The notes under the pieces: generated by a model | Told to the model about the DNA's origin: nothing | Database searches by the model: none | The model's input: the letters and a program-made list of their open reading frames with translations, nothing else | Origin: Amycolatopsis rubida | GTDB taxonomy: Bacteria; Actinomycetota; Actinomycetes; Mycobacteriales; Pseudonocardiaceae | Reading direction: 5' to 3' | Assembly (NCBI RefSeq): GCF_900115345.1 | Contig: NZ_FOWC01000018.1 | Coordinates: 1-64,000 of the forward strand | DNA length: 64,000 nucleotides | Made by a program: the position numbers and the translations under genes | Shown: positions 8,816-17,146 of the stretch, piece by piece | Layout of the letters: each line of letters starts with the position of its first letter | Numbering within the stretch: the first letter of the stretch is position 1

Positions 8816-11155
8816 GTGGCACTGATCAGCCGAGTGGGCAAACGGCTCCGCCGGATCATCCAGCGGCCGGGCAGCGTCGAGCTGACCCGCTACGAAGCGC
8901 TGCTGCCCGCCGTCGAGAAGCTCGAACCGGAGCTGGAAAAACTCGAAAACGCCGAGCTCACCGAGCGCGCGGGCAAGCTGCGGGACGCCATCGGCGGGGC
9001 CGCCTCGTTCACCGACAGCCAGCTGATCGAGATCTGCGCGCTCGGCCGCGAGGCCGCCCGGCGCGAGCTCGGCGAGCGGGCCTTCGACGTGCAGTTGCTC
9101 GGCACGATGGGCCTGCTCACCGGCCACGTCGTGCAGATGGAGACCGGTGAGGGCAAGACGCTCGCCGGTGCGCTGGCCGCCGCCGGGTACGCGCTGCGCG
9201 GCCGCCGCGTGCACGTGGTCACGGTCAACGACTACCTCGCCCGCCGCGACGCGGAGTGGATGGGCCCGGTGTACGACCTGCTCGGCGTCACCGTCGGCTG
9301 GGTCGAACCGGCGCACTCGAAGCAGGAGCGCAAGGAGGCCTACGGCAAGGAGGTCACCTACGGCGCGGTCGCCGAAATCGGCTTCGACGTGCTGCGCGAC
9401 CGCCTGGTCACCCACCCCGACGATCTGGTGCAGAAGGCTCCCGAGGTGGCGATCGTCGACGAGGCCGACTCGGTGCTGGTCGACGAGGCGCGCGTGCCGC
9501 TGGTCATGGCCGGTTCGATCGACCACAACGACGCCGACGAGGAGGTCGCCAAGATCGTCCGGCGGCTGCGGCTCGGCCTGCACTACGAAACCGACTCCGA
9601 GGGCCGCAACGCGTGGCTGACCAGCGCCGGCGCGTCGGTCGTGGAGAAGTCGCTCGGCGGCGTCGACCTGTACGACGAGTCCGGTTCGGACCGGCTCGCC
9701 GCGGTGAACGTCGCCCTGCACGCGCACGCCCTGCTCACCCGGGACGTCGACTACCTGGTCCGTGACGGCAAGGTGCAGCTGATCAACGCCGCCCGCGGCC
9801 GCGTCGCCGAACTGCAGCGCTGGCCGGACGGCCTCCAGGCCGCGGTCGAGGCGAAAGAGCAGGTCACGGCCACCGACCGGGGCGAAATCCTCGACTCGAT
9901 CACCGTGCAGGCGCTGCTCGCGCGTTACCCCGAGGTCGCGGGCATGACCGGTACCGCCGTCGCGGTCGCCGAGCAGCTGCGCGAGTTCTACCAGCTCGAA
10001 GTCGCGGTCATCCCGCCGAACACCCCGAACGTCCGCGAGGACCAGCAGGACCGCGTCTTCGCCTCGCCGTCGCAGAAACTGCGCGCGATCGAGGAGGAGA
10101 TCCGCACGGTGCACGAGACCGGGCGGCCGATCCTCGTCGGCACCCAGGACGTCGCCGAGTCCGAGGAGCTGGCGGAAAAGCTGGCGAAGGCCGACCTGCC
10201 GTGCGTCGTGCTGAATGCGCGCAACGACGCCGAAGAGGCCGCGATCATCGCCGAGGCGGGCAAGAAGAGCGCGGTCACCGTGTCCACGCAGATGGCCGGT
10301 CGCGGTACCGACATCCGGCTCGGCGGCAGCGACGGCACGACCCGCGAAGAGGTCGCCGAGCTGGGCGGCCTGCACGTGATCGGCACCGCGCGGTATCCGT
10401 CGAGCCGTCTCGACGGCCAGCTGCGCGGCCGGTCCGGGCGACAGGGCGACCCGGGCAGCGCGATCTTCTTCGCGAGCCTCAACGACGACCTCGTGCTGTC
10501 GAACGCGCCGGACCTGCCGGACGGCATCGACGCGGACACCGAGACCGGCGAGATCACCGACCCGGCCGCGCACCGGCAGCTCAACCACGCCCAGCGCGTC
10601 GCCGAGGGCGTCGACCTGGAGATCCACCGCAACACCTGGCGCTACACCCGGCTGATCGAGCGGCAGCGCGCCGAGCTGCTGGAACACCGCGACAAGGTGC
10701 TGCACACCGGGCTCGCGGCGGACGAACTGGAGAAGGCGCAGCCGGAGAAGTTCGCCGAGCTGAAGGAAAAGCTGGATGACTCCGACCGGCTTGAGCAGGT
10801 GTGCCGCGAGGTCCGGCTGTTCCACCTCGACCAGCTGTGGTCGGACCACCTGGCGTACCTCACCGACGTGCGCGAGAGCATCCACCTGCGCGCGCTGGCC
10901 CGCGAGACGCCGCTGGACGAGTTCCACCGCGCGGCGATCCCGGAGTTCCACAAGATCATCGCCGAATCCGCCTCGCGCGCGGCGAAGACGCTTGAGGAAG
11001 CCGAGATCACCGACGACGGCCTCGACCTCGCCGAGGTCGGCGTGCGGCGCGCGAACACGACGTGGACGTACCTGGTGCACGACAACCCGTTCGACTCGGA
11101 CTTCGAGCAGACGGTCAAGAAGGTGCGCAGCATGATGCGGATGAAGAAGTCCTGA
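8816..11155 (+). CDS. secA2: Accessory preprotein translocase ATPase SecA2
   Basis: A 779-residue SecA-type motor. Walker A is METGEGKT (about 108-115), the DEAD box VDEADS lies at about 214-219, and the helicase-like motif QMAGRGTDIRLGG and the arginine-finger region GRSGRQGDPG follow. The C-terminal zinc-binding tail of housekeeping SecA is absent, and the length suits actinobacterial SecA2 rather than SecA1 (usually above 900 residues). The GTG at 8816 is preceded by GAGGAG about 8 nt away. In mycobacteria SecA2 exports a small set of proteins to the wall. It is followed by a strong terminator hairpin. Confidence 0.9.
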   Translation: MALISRVGKRLRRIIQRPGSVELTRYEALLPAVEKLEPELEKLENAELTERAGKLRDAIGGAASFTDSQLIEICALGREAARRELGERAFDVQLLGTMGLLTGHVVQMETGEGKTLAGALAAAGYALRGRRVHVVTVNDYLARRDAEWMGPVYDLLGVTVGWVEPAHSKQERKEAYGKEVTYGAVAEIGFDVLRDRLVTHPDDLVQKAPEVAIVDEADSVLVDEARVPLVMAGSIDHNDADEEVAKIVRRLRLGLHYETDSEGRNAWLTSAGASVVEKSLGGVDLYDESGSDRLAAVNVALHAHALLTRDVDYLVRDGKVQLINAARGRVAELQRWPDGLQAAVEAKEQVTATDRGEILDSITVQALLARYPEVAGMTGTAVAVAEQLREFYQLEVAVIPPNTPNVREDQQDRVFASPSQKLRAIEEEIRTVHETGRPILVGTQDVAESEELAEKLAKADLPCVVLNARNDAEEAAIIAEAGKKSAVTVSTQMAGRGTDIRLGGSDGTTREEVAELGGLHVIGTARYPSSRLDGQLRGRSGRQGDPGSAIFFASLNDDLVLSNAPDLPDGIDADTETGEITDPAAHRQLNHAQRVAEGVDLEIHRNTWRYTRLIERQRAELLEHRDKVLHTGLAADELEKAQPEKFAELKEKLDDSDRLEQVCREVRLFHLDQLWSDHLAYLTDVRESIHLRALARETPLDEFHRAAIPEFHKIIAESASRAAKTLEEAEITDDGLDLAEVGVRRANTTWTYLVHDNPFDSDFEQTVKKVRSMMRMKKS

Positions 11156-11166
11156 TTCCTTCGTCC

Positions 11167-11199
11167 GAAGGGCCCCTCGCTTCGGGCGAGGGGCCCTTC
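11167..11199 (+). terminator. Intrinsic terminator after secA2
   Basis: A perfect 14-bp GC-rich stem (11167-11180 with 11186-11199) closes a 5-nt TTCGG loop, 11 nt after the secA2 stop. There is no long T tract, as is common for actinobacterial terminators. It separates secA2 from nadE on the same strand. Confidence 0.8.
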
Positions 11200-11258
11200 G
11201 CCGTTCTCTGGCTCACCTCTGCGTAGTTTCTGTCGGTGCGGTGGGACAGAATGGCGGC

Positions 11259-12980
11259 ATGCCGCAACTGCGCATCGCACTGGCCCAGGTCAACACCACC
11301 GTCGGCGACATCGACGGGAACACCGCGCTCACCGTCGAGTGGACCCGCAAGGCCGCCGAGGCGGGCGCGCGCGTCGTCGTGTTCCCGGAGATGTCCCAGA
11401 CCGGTTACCCGGTCGAGGACCTCACGCTCCGGCGCACGTTCGCCGACGCGTCCCGGCGCTCGGTGACCGAACTGGCGCGCCGGCTCGACGAGGCGGGCTG
11501 CGGCGAGGTGCTCGCGTACGTCGGCTACCTCGACCACGACGAGATCGGCCCGCGCGACGCCGCGGCGGCGCTCTACCGCGGCGAGGTCGTGGCCCGGCAG
11601 TTCAAGCACCACCTGCCGAACTACGGCGTGTTCGACGAGCACCGGTACTTCAAACCGGGTACCGAACTCGAGGTGCTGCGGCTGCACGGCGTCGACATCG
11701 GCATGGTGATCTGCGAGGACATCTGGCAGGACGGCGGCCCGATCTCCGCACTGGGCAAGGCCGGGGTCGACCTGGTGGTCGCGCCGAACGCGTCGCCGTA
11801 CGAGCGGTCGAAGGACGAACAGCGGCTGCCGCTGATCGCCCGCCGGGCGGCCGAGGCGGGCGCGCCGCTGGTGTACACGAACCAGGTCGGCGGACAGGAC
11901 GACCTGGTTTTCGACGGCGACTCGCTGGTGGTCGGCGCGGACGGGACGCTGCTCGCGCGGGCGCCGCAGTTCGTGGAGCATCTGCTGGTGCTGGACTTGG
12001 ACCTGCCCGCTGCCAGCGCGGCCGCCACGGGCTCGTTCGACGGGCTGGAAGTGCACCGGCGAGTGCTCGACGATGTCCCACTGCCCGCGTACGAACCGCT
12101 GTCGGCTCCGACGATCAGCGAACCGCTGTCGGACGAGGCCGAGGTGTGGTCGGCGCTGGTGGTAGGGCTGCGCGACTACGTGCACAAGAACGGCTTCTCG
12201 ACGGTCACGTTCGGCTTCTCCGGCGGAATCGACTCGGCGGTCTGCGCGGCGCTGGCGGCGGACGCACTCGGCGGCGACAACGTGTACGGCGTTTCGATGC
12301 CGTCGAAGTACTCGTCCTCGCACTCGCGAGACGACGCTTCGGACTTGGCGGAGCGGATCGGCGCGCACTACCGGGTCGAGCCGATCGGCGAGATGGTCGA
12401 TGTCTATGTCAACCAGCTGCGGCTGACCGGGCTCGCCGAGGAGAACATCCAGGCGCGGGTGCGCGGGATGCTGCTGATGGCTCTGTCCAATCTGGACGGA
12501 CACCTGGTGCTGGCGACCGGCAACAAGACCGAACTGGCCGTCGGCTATTCGACCATTTACGGCGACGCGGTCGGAGCGTTCGCGCCGATCAAGGACCTGT
12601 TCAAGACGCACGTGTGGCAGCTGGCGCGGTGGCGGAACGAGGAGGCGGCCAAGCGAGGGGAAACGCCGCCGATCCCGGAAAACTCGATCACGAAGCCGCC
12701 TTCGGCGGAGCTGCGGCCGGACCAGAAGGACTCGGATTCGCTGCCGGACTACGAACTGCTGGACGACGTCCTGGACGATTACGTCGAGAACGACCGCGGG
12801 TACGCGGATCTGATCGAGGCGGGGTTCGACCCGGAGACGATCGACCGGGTGGTGCGGATGGTCGACCGGGCGGAGTACAAGCGGCGGCAGTACCCGCCGG
12901 GCACGAAGATCACGTTCAAGGCATTTGGGCGGGACCGGCGGCTCCCGATGACCAACGGGTGGCGGGAACGGAAGTCCTGA
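11259..12980 (+). CDS. nadE: Glutamine-dependent NAD+ synthetase
   Basis: A 573-residue two-domain enzyme making NAD+ from deamido-NAD+, ATP and glutamine. The N-terminal nitrilase-type glutaminase has the Glu44 (VFPEMSQTGY), Lys116 (QFKHHLPNYG) and Cys152 (VICEDIW) triad. The C-terminal synthetase has the ATP-pyrophosphatase loop GFSGGIDSA near 319-327 and the later ATGNKTELAVGYST segment. It is of the shorter bacterial form; the Mycobacterium enzyme is about 100 residues longer. The ATG at 11259 fits family N-termini; an in-frame GTG at 11241 is an alternative, and neither has a strong ribosome site. No other NAD biosynthesis gene is adjacent. Confidence 0.93.
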   Translation: MPQLRIALAQVNTTVGDIDGNTALTVEWTRKAAEAGARVVVFPEMSQTGYPVEDLTLRRTFADASRRSVTELARRLDEAGCGEVLAYVGYLDHDEIGPRDAAAALYRGEVVARQFKHHLPNYGVFDEHRYFKPGTELEVLRLHGVDIGMVICEDIWQDGGPISALGKAGVDLVVAPNASPYERSKDEQRLPLIARRAAEAGAPLVYTNQVGGQDDLVFDGDSLVVGADGTLLARAPQFVEHLLVLDLDLPAASAAATGSFDGLEVHRRVLDDVPLPAYEPLSAPTISEPLSDEAEVWSALVVGLRDYVHKNGFSTVTFGFSGGIDSAVCAALAADALGGDNVYGVSMPSKYSSSHSRDDASDLAERIGAHYRVEPIGEMVDVYVNQLRLTGLAEENIQARVRGMLLMALSNLDGHLVLATGNKTELAVGYSTIYGDAVGAFAPIKDLFKTHVWQLARWRNEEAAKRGETPPIPENSITKPPSAELRPDQKDSDSLPDYELLDDVLDDYVENDRGYADLIEAGFDPETIDRVVRMVDRAEYKRRQYPPGTKITFKAFGRDRRLPMTNGWRERKS

Positions 12981-13305
12981 TCGGGGTTTCTGGCGAGGTG
13001 GTCCGGCGAGGGCTGCCGGGTGGGATGCTGGGCTTCGAGCATGCCTTGGCGGTTTGCCGCGCGGCAGAGGGCTGGGTTCCCCCGCGATGGGCGGGAGCGC
13101 CAGGCGCGCTCGGCTAGGCGACCGGAGTCTCCTTTGCCAAGCTGCCGGGCTCCGGCCGCCTGGATCAGCCGCGCGATGGGCGATTGCCTGGCGCGATTGG
13201 CTGCACGAACCCCAGCCGACCGGGATTTCCGGTTCGACGGCCTAGGTTCGGGTCGGTTGGCTGAGGCTTCAGGCGTCATCAGTCTCGCCGGGCGTGATCG
13301 GCTGC
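12981..13305. other. Gene-free stretch after nadE
   Basis: About 325 bp with no recognisable gene, RNA or strong hairpin. It leads directly into the 97-bp tandem array. Open frames here are short and their products match no family I know. Confidence 0.5.
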
Positions 13306-13683
13306 GTTGCTGACAGTGGGGGCCGCGGGTTCGACACGGCTCGCTCGGTCTTCGGGTGCCGCGAGCGGATGTTCGCCTTCGGCCACGACGACGATCCGCT
13401 GCGTTGCTGACTGTGGTGGCCGCGGGCTCGACACGGCTCGCTCGGCTTCCGGGTGCCGCGAGCGGATGTTCGCCTTCGGCCACGACGACGATCCGCCGCG
13501 TTGCTGACAGTGGTGGCCGCGGGCTCGACACGGCTCACTCGGTCTCCGGGTGCCACGAGCGGATGTTCGCCTTCGGCCACGACGACGATCCGCCGCGTTG
13601 CTGACAGTGGCGACCGCGGGCTCGACACGGCTCACTCGGTCTCCGGGTGCCGCAAGCAGATGTTCGCCTTCGGCCACGACGGC
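13306..13683. repeat. 97-bp tandem repeat, about four copies
   Basis: Four head-to-tail copies start at 13306, 13403, 13500 and 13597, each beginning GTTGCTGAC; the last is truncated after about 85 bp. Copies differ at only a few positions. Since 97 is not a multiple of three, each copy shifts the reading frame, so overlapping frames stay open on both strands without being coding. Each unit contains GATGTTCGCCTTCGGCCACG, with TTCGCC-type inverted elements. The array ends about 120 bp before ogt. The function is unknown; CRISPR is excluded because there are no short repeats with unique spacers. Confidence 0.9.
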
Positions 13684-13806
13684 GAACGGCTGCTCCGCGG
13701 GTCGGTCCGCGGCTTTCCTTGCTGCGGCCGGGCGAGTTCACCGCCGTTCCAGGGTCGTGTCGTTTTCTCGCCAGTTTCTGTCGGTGCCAGCTCGTACGCT
13801 GGCCGT

Positions 13807-14340
13807 ATGACAGTTGGGTACACGGTGTTCGACACCCCGATCGGGGCGTGCGGACTCGCCTGGCGGGACGGTGCGGTGATCGGAACCGCGCTGCCGGGGA
13901 GCACGGCGGAGCGGACGCGCGCGCACCTCGCGAAGCGTTTCCCGGACGCGGTGGAATCACCGGTGCCGGACGAGTTGCGTGCGGTGGTGGACGATGTCGT
14001 CGCGCTGCTGTCGGGTGAGGCTCGCGATCTGCGCGCGGCTCCGCTGGATTACCGGGATGTGCCGGACTTCAACCGGCGCGCGTACGACGTCGCGCGTGCT
14101 ATTCCGCCGGGGAAGGTGCTGACGTACGGGGACATCGCGCATCAGCTCGGCGCGCCGGGCTCCGCTCAGGCTGTCGGGCAGGCGATGGGGAGCAATCCGT
14201 TTCCGATCATCGTGCCATGCCACCGGGTTTTGGGCGCGGGCAAGAACACCGGTGGCTTTTCGGCACCGGGCGGGGTCGAGACCAAACGGCGGATGCTGGT
14301 GATCGAAGGGGCGTTTCCGGAGGAACCGACGTTGTTCTGA
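13807..14340 (+). CDS. ogt: Methylated-DNA--protein-cysteine methyltransferase
   Basis: A 177-residue suicide repair protein that takes alkyl groups from O6-alkylguanine. The acceptor is Cys138 in IVPCHRV, followed by the family's G-rich segment and GGFSAPGGVETKRRML. An N-terminal ribonuclease-like half precedes the DNA-binding half (KVLTYGDIAHQLGAPGSAQAVG). Length and order match standalone Ogt proteins rather than Ada fusions. The ATG at 13807 was chosen for its family-like N-terminus; the frame is open upstream into the repeat array. No alkA or ada gene is nearby. Confidence 0.93.
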   Translation: MTVGYTVFDTPIGACGLAWRDGAVIGTALPGSTAERTRAHLAKRFPDAVESPVPDELRAVVDDVVALLSGEARDLRAAPLDYRDVPDFNRRAYDVARAIPPGKVLTYGDIAHQLGAPGSAQAVGQAMGSNPFPIIVPCHRVLGAGKNTGGFSAPGGVETKRRMLVIEGAFPEEPTLF

Positions 14341-15058
14341 CGCGTCGGCTACGGAAATCTCGGCGAATGTCGTGGCCTGCCTGAAGCTTTGGCGCGCTCG
14401 GCCGGATTCCAGCGACACCCCCAGTGCCGCTGGACGCCAACCGAGCGCACCACCCCAACCGGCTGTTCCAGGCAGCCGAACGACCCGGCCGCCCAACCCC
14501 AGCCGCCAGCCTCCCGAGAGCGGCCAGGCCAGGCCGCCTAATCCGGCGATCTCGGCCGAACGGCGGCAGGCAGCCGGAGCAGCCGAACCGACAGCCGCCG
14601 AGGGCCACTCCACACTCCCGGACCAAGCGGGTGGCCGCTGCGGCCCGCCGACCGACGGAGCCGCTCCAGTCCGCCCCGCTCGGCGGCGTCGCCAGGTCCC
14701 TCGACTGCCAACAGCCGTCCGAGCAACCCAGCCCGGGCGACTCCGGCGCGGCTGCCCGAGCGACCAGCCTGCCGACCGAGCCGTCCGGACCAGTCCCGCT
14801 CAGCAACCAAACCAGTCCAGCCTGCTCAGCGGCCAAGCCAGCCCGACCGCCAGCAGTCATCCGGAAAACTCACCCCGGACGGGCTCGGGCACCGCTACGC
14901 GATCGGCCAGTCCGCCACCCAGCCGAGCCGGTCCGGCCCAGCAGCCACGGTCCAGCCCAGCCCGGCAGCCAAACGAGCCCGCACTCGCCAACGGCTGTCC
15001 GAGAAAACCCGCCCCGGACGACTCCGGCACAGCTCGGCGACCGACCCTGGCGCGATAC
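14341..15058. other. Gene-poor, compositionally skewed stretch
   Basis: About 720 bp between ogt and the convergent DinB gene. The plus strand is rich in C and A (many CCAGCC, GCCGAGC and CCGACC words) and poor in T, unlike neighbouring genes. Several overlapping frames are open on both strands but encode only Pro/Arg/Ala/Gly runs with no recognisable domain. I see no tRNA, repeat array or strong hairpin. It may be decayed sequence or an expanded low-complexity spacer. Confidence 0.5.
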
Positions 15059-15646
15059 TCAGCTCATTACGCCGGGTTTCCACGGCTTCAGCCAGTTCGT
15101 CTCCGGCCAGCCCTCTGCCGCGGCCTGCAAGGGCATAGCGGTGGCTCCGTCCAGGGATTCGCGGACGATGTCGGCGTGGCCTGCGTGCCGGGCGGTTTCC
15201 TCGATCAGGTGCAGCAGCACCCAGCGAACGGACCAGGCGGACGCGTCGTCCGGGTACCAGGGCACGTCCTTCGGGATGGGGACTTCCTGGTTCAGATCGG
15301 CGATCCCGGCGATGACCTCTTCGGTGCGGGCGGCGACCCGGTCGTAGGCGGCGATCGCCGAGTCCAGCGTTTCGTCCGGACCGAGACGGTAGTTCTCCTG
15401 ATAGGCCGCCACGCTTTCGGCGAAGGGCTTCGGCTCGATTTTCAGCACCAGGTCTATCCAGCCGCTTTCGGTGGACGACACGTGTTTCAGCAGGCCGCCT
15501 ACGCTCAGGGCGCTCGCGCTGGGCGCGGCGCGCGCCTGGTCGTCGGTCAAGCCATACGCGGCGACCTTCATCGCCTGGCGCTGTTGTGCCAGGAACCCGA
15601 GCAACCCGCCGCGCTCGTCGGGAGTCGGGGAGACTTTGCCAGCCAT
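15059..15646 (-). CDS. DinB-family (DUF664-like) protein
   Basis: A 195-residue protein of the DinB four-helix metal-binding superfamily, several members of which act as mycothiol-dependent transferases or hydrolases in actinobacteria. Visible signs are the N-terminal GGLLGFLAQQRQAMKVAAYG helix, GGLLKHVSSTESGWI with a metal-ligand-type histidine, and the C-terminal LHLIEETARHAGHADIVRE with two further histidines, giving the usual His triad. The ATG at 15646 follows GAGGCC. It lies 7 nt after the membrane-protein gene and is probably co-transcribed. The substrate is unknown. Confidence 0.8.
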   Translation of the reverse strand: MAGKVSPTPDERGGLLGFLAQQRQAMKVAAYGLTDDQARAAPSASALSVGGLLKHVSSTESGWIDLVLKIEPKPFAESVAAYQENYRLGPDETLDSAIAAYDRVAARTEEVIAGIADLNQEVPIPKDVPWYPDDASAWSVRWVLLHLIEETARHAGHADIVRESLDGATAMPLQAAAEGWPETNWLKPWKPGVMS

Positions 15647-15653
15647 GGTGGCC

Positions 15654-16262
15654 TCACTTCCGGTGTCTGGTGCTCCGCAGCATCGCACCCGCCACCGACA
15701 ATTTGCGGCCGCTGACCGGAACCGGGGTCTGCACGACGTACGCGCCGCCGATCACGACCTGCACCGCGTGCACCACGAGCTGCACCCGGGTGAACACGCC
15801 TTCCAGATGCCCGGCCAGCGTCGACACCACCACCAGCGCCCACGCGACCAGCACGGCCACCAGGCAACCCACCGCGCAGGCCCGCCAGCCGGGCGGCCAC
15901 CAGAAGACGAGGCTCAGCGCCCCGACCGCGACGGCCGCGCTCAGCAGGTTCGGCGTCACCACGGTCTCCGGGACCCAGGCGTACACCATCAGCATGATCC
16001 CGAACGCTGACACCGAAACCGACGTCAGCCGCCCGCTCCAGCGCGCTGGCGCGAGCCGCATGAGGGCGGGTCCGGTGAAGAAAAAGGCCAGGCCGCCGAG
16101 GCCCGTCGCGACCGAGAAGACCGGTTGCGCGTAGAACAGATCCCAGACCGGCTGTTCGGTCAGCGAAACCCCGGTCTGCATGAAGAACTCCAGCAGCCAC
16201 GCGGAATACCCCGCCAAACCGAGTCCGAGCAGGACTGTCAAAGCCACCCGCGCAGCACGCAC
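15654..16262 (-). CDS. Hypothetical polytopic membrane protein
   Basis: A 202-residue protein with about five or six hydrophobic segments (near 5-28, 42-66, 82-98, 104-123, 130-150 and 158-178), ending in a basic tail (LRSTRHRK). I recognise no family or catalytic motif. The GTG at 16262 is used; the in-frame GTG six codons later is an alternative. It sits 7 nt upstream of the DinB-family gene in a likely two-gene operon. Confidence 0.7.
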   Translation of the reverse strand: MRAARVALTVLLGLGLAGYSAWLLEFFMQTGVSLTEQPVWDLFYAQPVFSVATGLGGLAFFFTGPALMRLAPARWSGRLTSVSVSAFGIMLMVYAWVPETVVTPNLLSAAVAVGALSLVFWWPPGWRACAVGCLVAVLVAWALVVVSTLAGHLEGVFTRVQLVVHAVQVVIGGAYVVQTPVPVSGRKLSVAGAMLRSTRHRK

Positions 16263-16569
16263 TTGCCCACCCTAAGCGAATCTCTGCGACGAAGTGCCGG
16301 ATGGTGTCACACCCGTGACTTCCCGGAGGTTCCGGACACCATCCGCTACCACGAACTCACGCACCGAATCCCTGGTGGAGGTTACCGGATCATGGTTGGC
16401 GGACGGCCAATACCCGCCTCGGTGCCGGGCTTCGGCTTCGGCCGGGCCGGGAGGGAAGGTGGTGGCGAGTCTCGGCAGCCGACTACGGCTGGTCGCGGGA
16501 ACGGCCGGTGCGGCTGCCGCGAGCGCTGCTCGGAGCTGCTCGCGGCGGGAGACGGCCGAGGCGGTCGGT
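16263..16569. other. Gene-free stretch with a long inverted repeat
   Basis: No convincing gene is seen. A perfect 10-bp inverted repeat (GGATGGTGTC at 16299-16308 and GACACCATCC at 16335-16344, 26 nt apart) lies just upstream of the membrane protein/DinB operon and could be an operator or a stem. The rest leads into the composite repeat. Confidence 0.45.
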
Positions 16570-17045
16570 GATCGGCCGCAGCAGCTTGGCCGCGCCGGCC
16601 TCCGCGGGCGACCGGGGCAGCAGATTCCCGCGACTGCGGTTCCGCGACGAACCGGCGTGACGTCTCGCAGTCGCCGACACCCGCGGGCTAGCGAGAGCAG
16701 CGGATTCTTGCGATCGCGGGCCGCGACAAGCTGGCACGGCGTCCACAGACGCCGACAACCGGGGCGAGCAGACTCCCGCGGCCGCAGTTCCGCGACGAAC
16801 TGGCGCGGCGTCTCGCAGACGCCGACCACCGCAGGTCAGCGAGAGCAGCAGATTCCACCGACCACAGTCCGCGACAAGCTGGCACGGCATCCACAGACGC
16901 CAACAACCGGGGCCAGCAGACTCCCGCGACCGCAGTTCCGCAACGAACCGGCACGGCGTCTCGCAGACGCCGACCACCACGGCCAGCGAGAGCAGCAGAT
17001 TCCACCGACCACAGTCCGCGACAAGCTGGCACGGCATCCGCGGTT
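16570..17045. repeat. Composite minisatellite of 147/148-bp units
   Basis: The word GACAAGCTGGCACGGC recurs at 16725, 16873 and 17020. Each long unit is made of two related half units of about 70-78 bp, one carrying CAGACTCCCGCG and CAGTTCCGC, the other GCGAGAGCAGCAGATTC. A diverged first copy starts near 16570. Open frames through the array encode Arg/Cys-rich low-complexity sequence, so coding is unlikely. The array lies between the membrane-protein gene and the 3' end of lysX. Confidence 0.85.
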
Positions 17046-17146
17046 GCCGACGCCGCTCGCGCGAGCAGATCGGCCCGGACCCGCAAACTGTGCACAAGCC
17101 GCGGCCTCGCCGCACAAGCAGTCGGCAAGGGGCCCAGAACCAGCCC

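Noticed and set aside
8717..11080. Minus-strand open frame opposite secA2, fused in frame to the lipoprotein peptidase
   Set aside because: It is a GC-driven shadow of secA2. The signal peptide and lipobox of the peptidase begin at 8716, so an 800-residue N-terminal extension is implausible.
13306..13683. CRISPR array
   Set aside because: The repeat is one 97-bp unit without short conserved repeats alternating with unique spacers, and no cas gene is present.
13279..13960. Repeat protein gene on either strand of the 97-bp array
   Set aside because: The unit length shifts frame in each copy so all frames are open by construction; none has a ribosome site with a plausible start.
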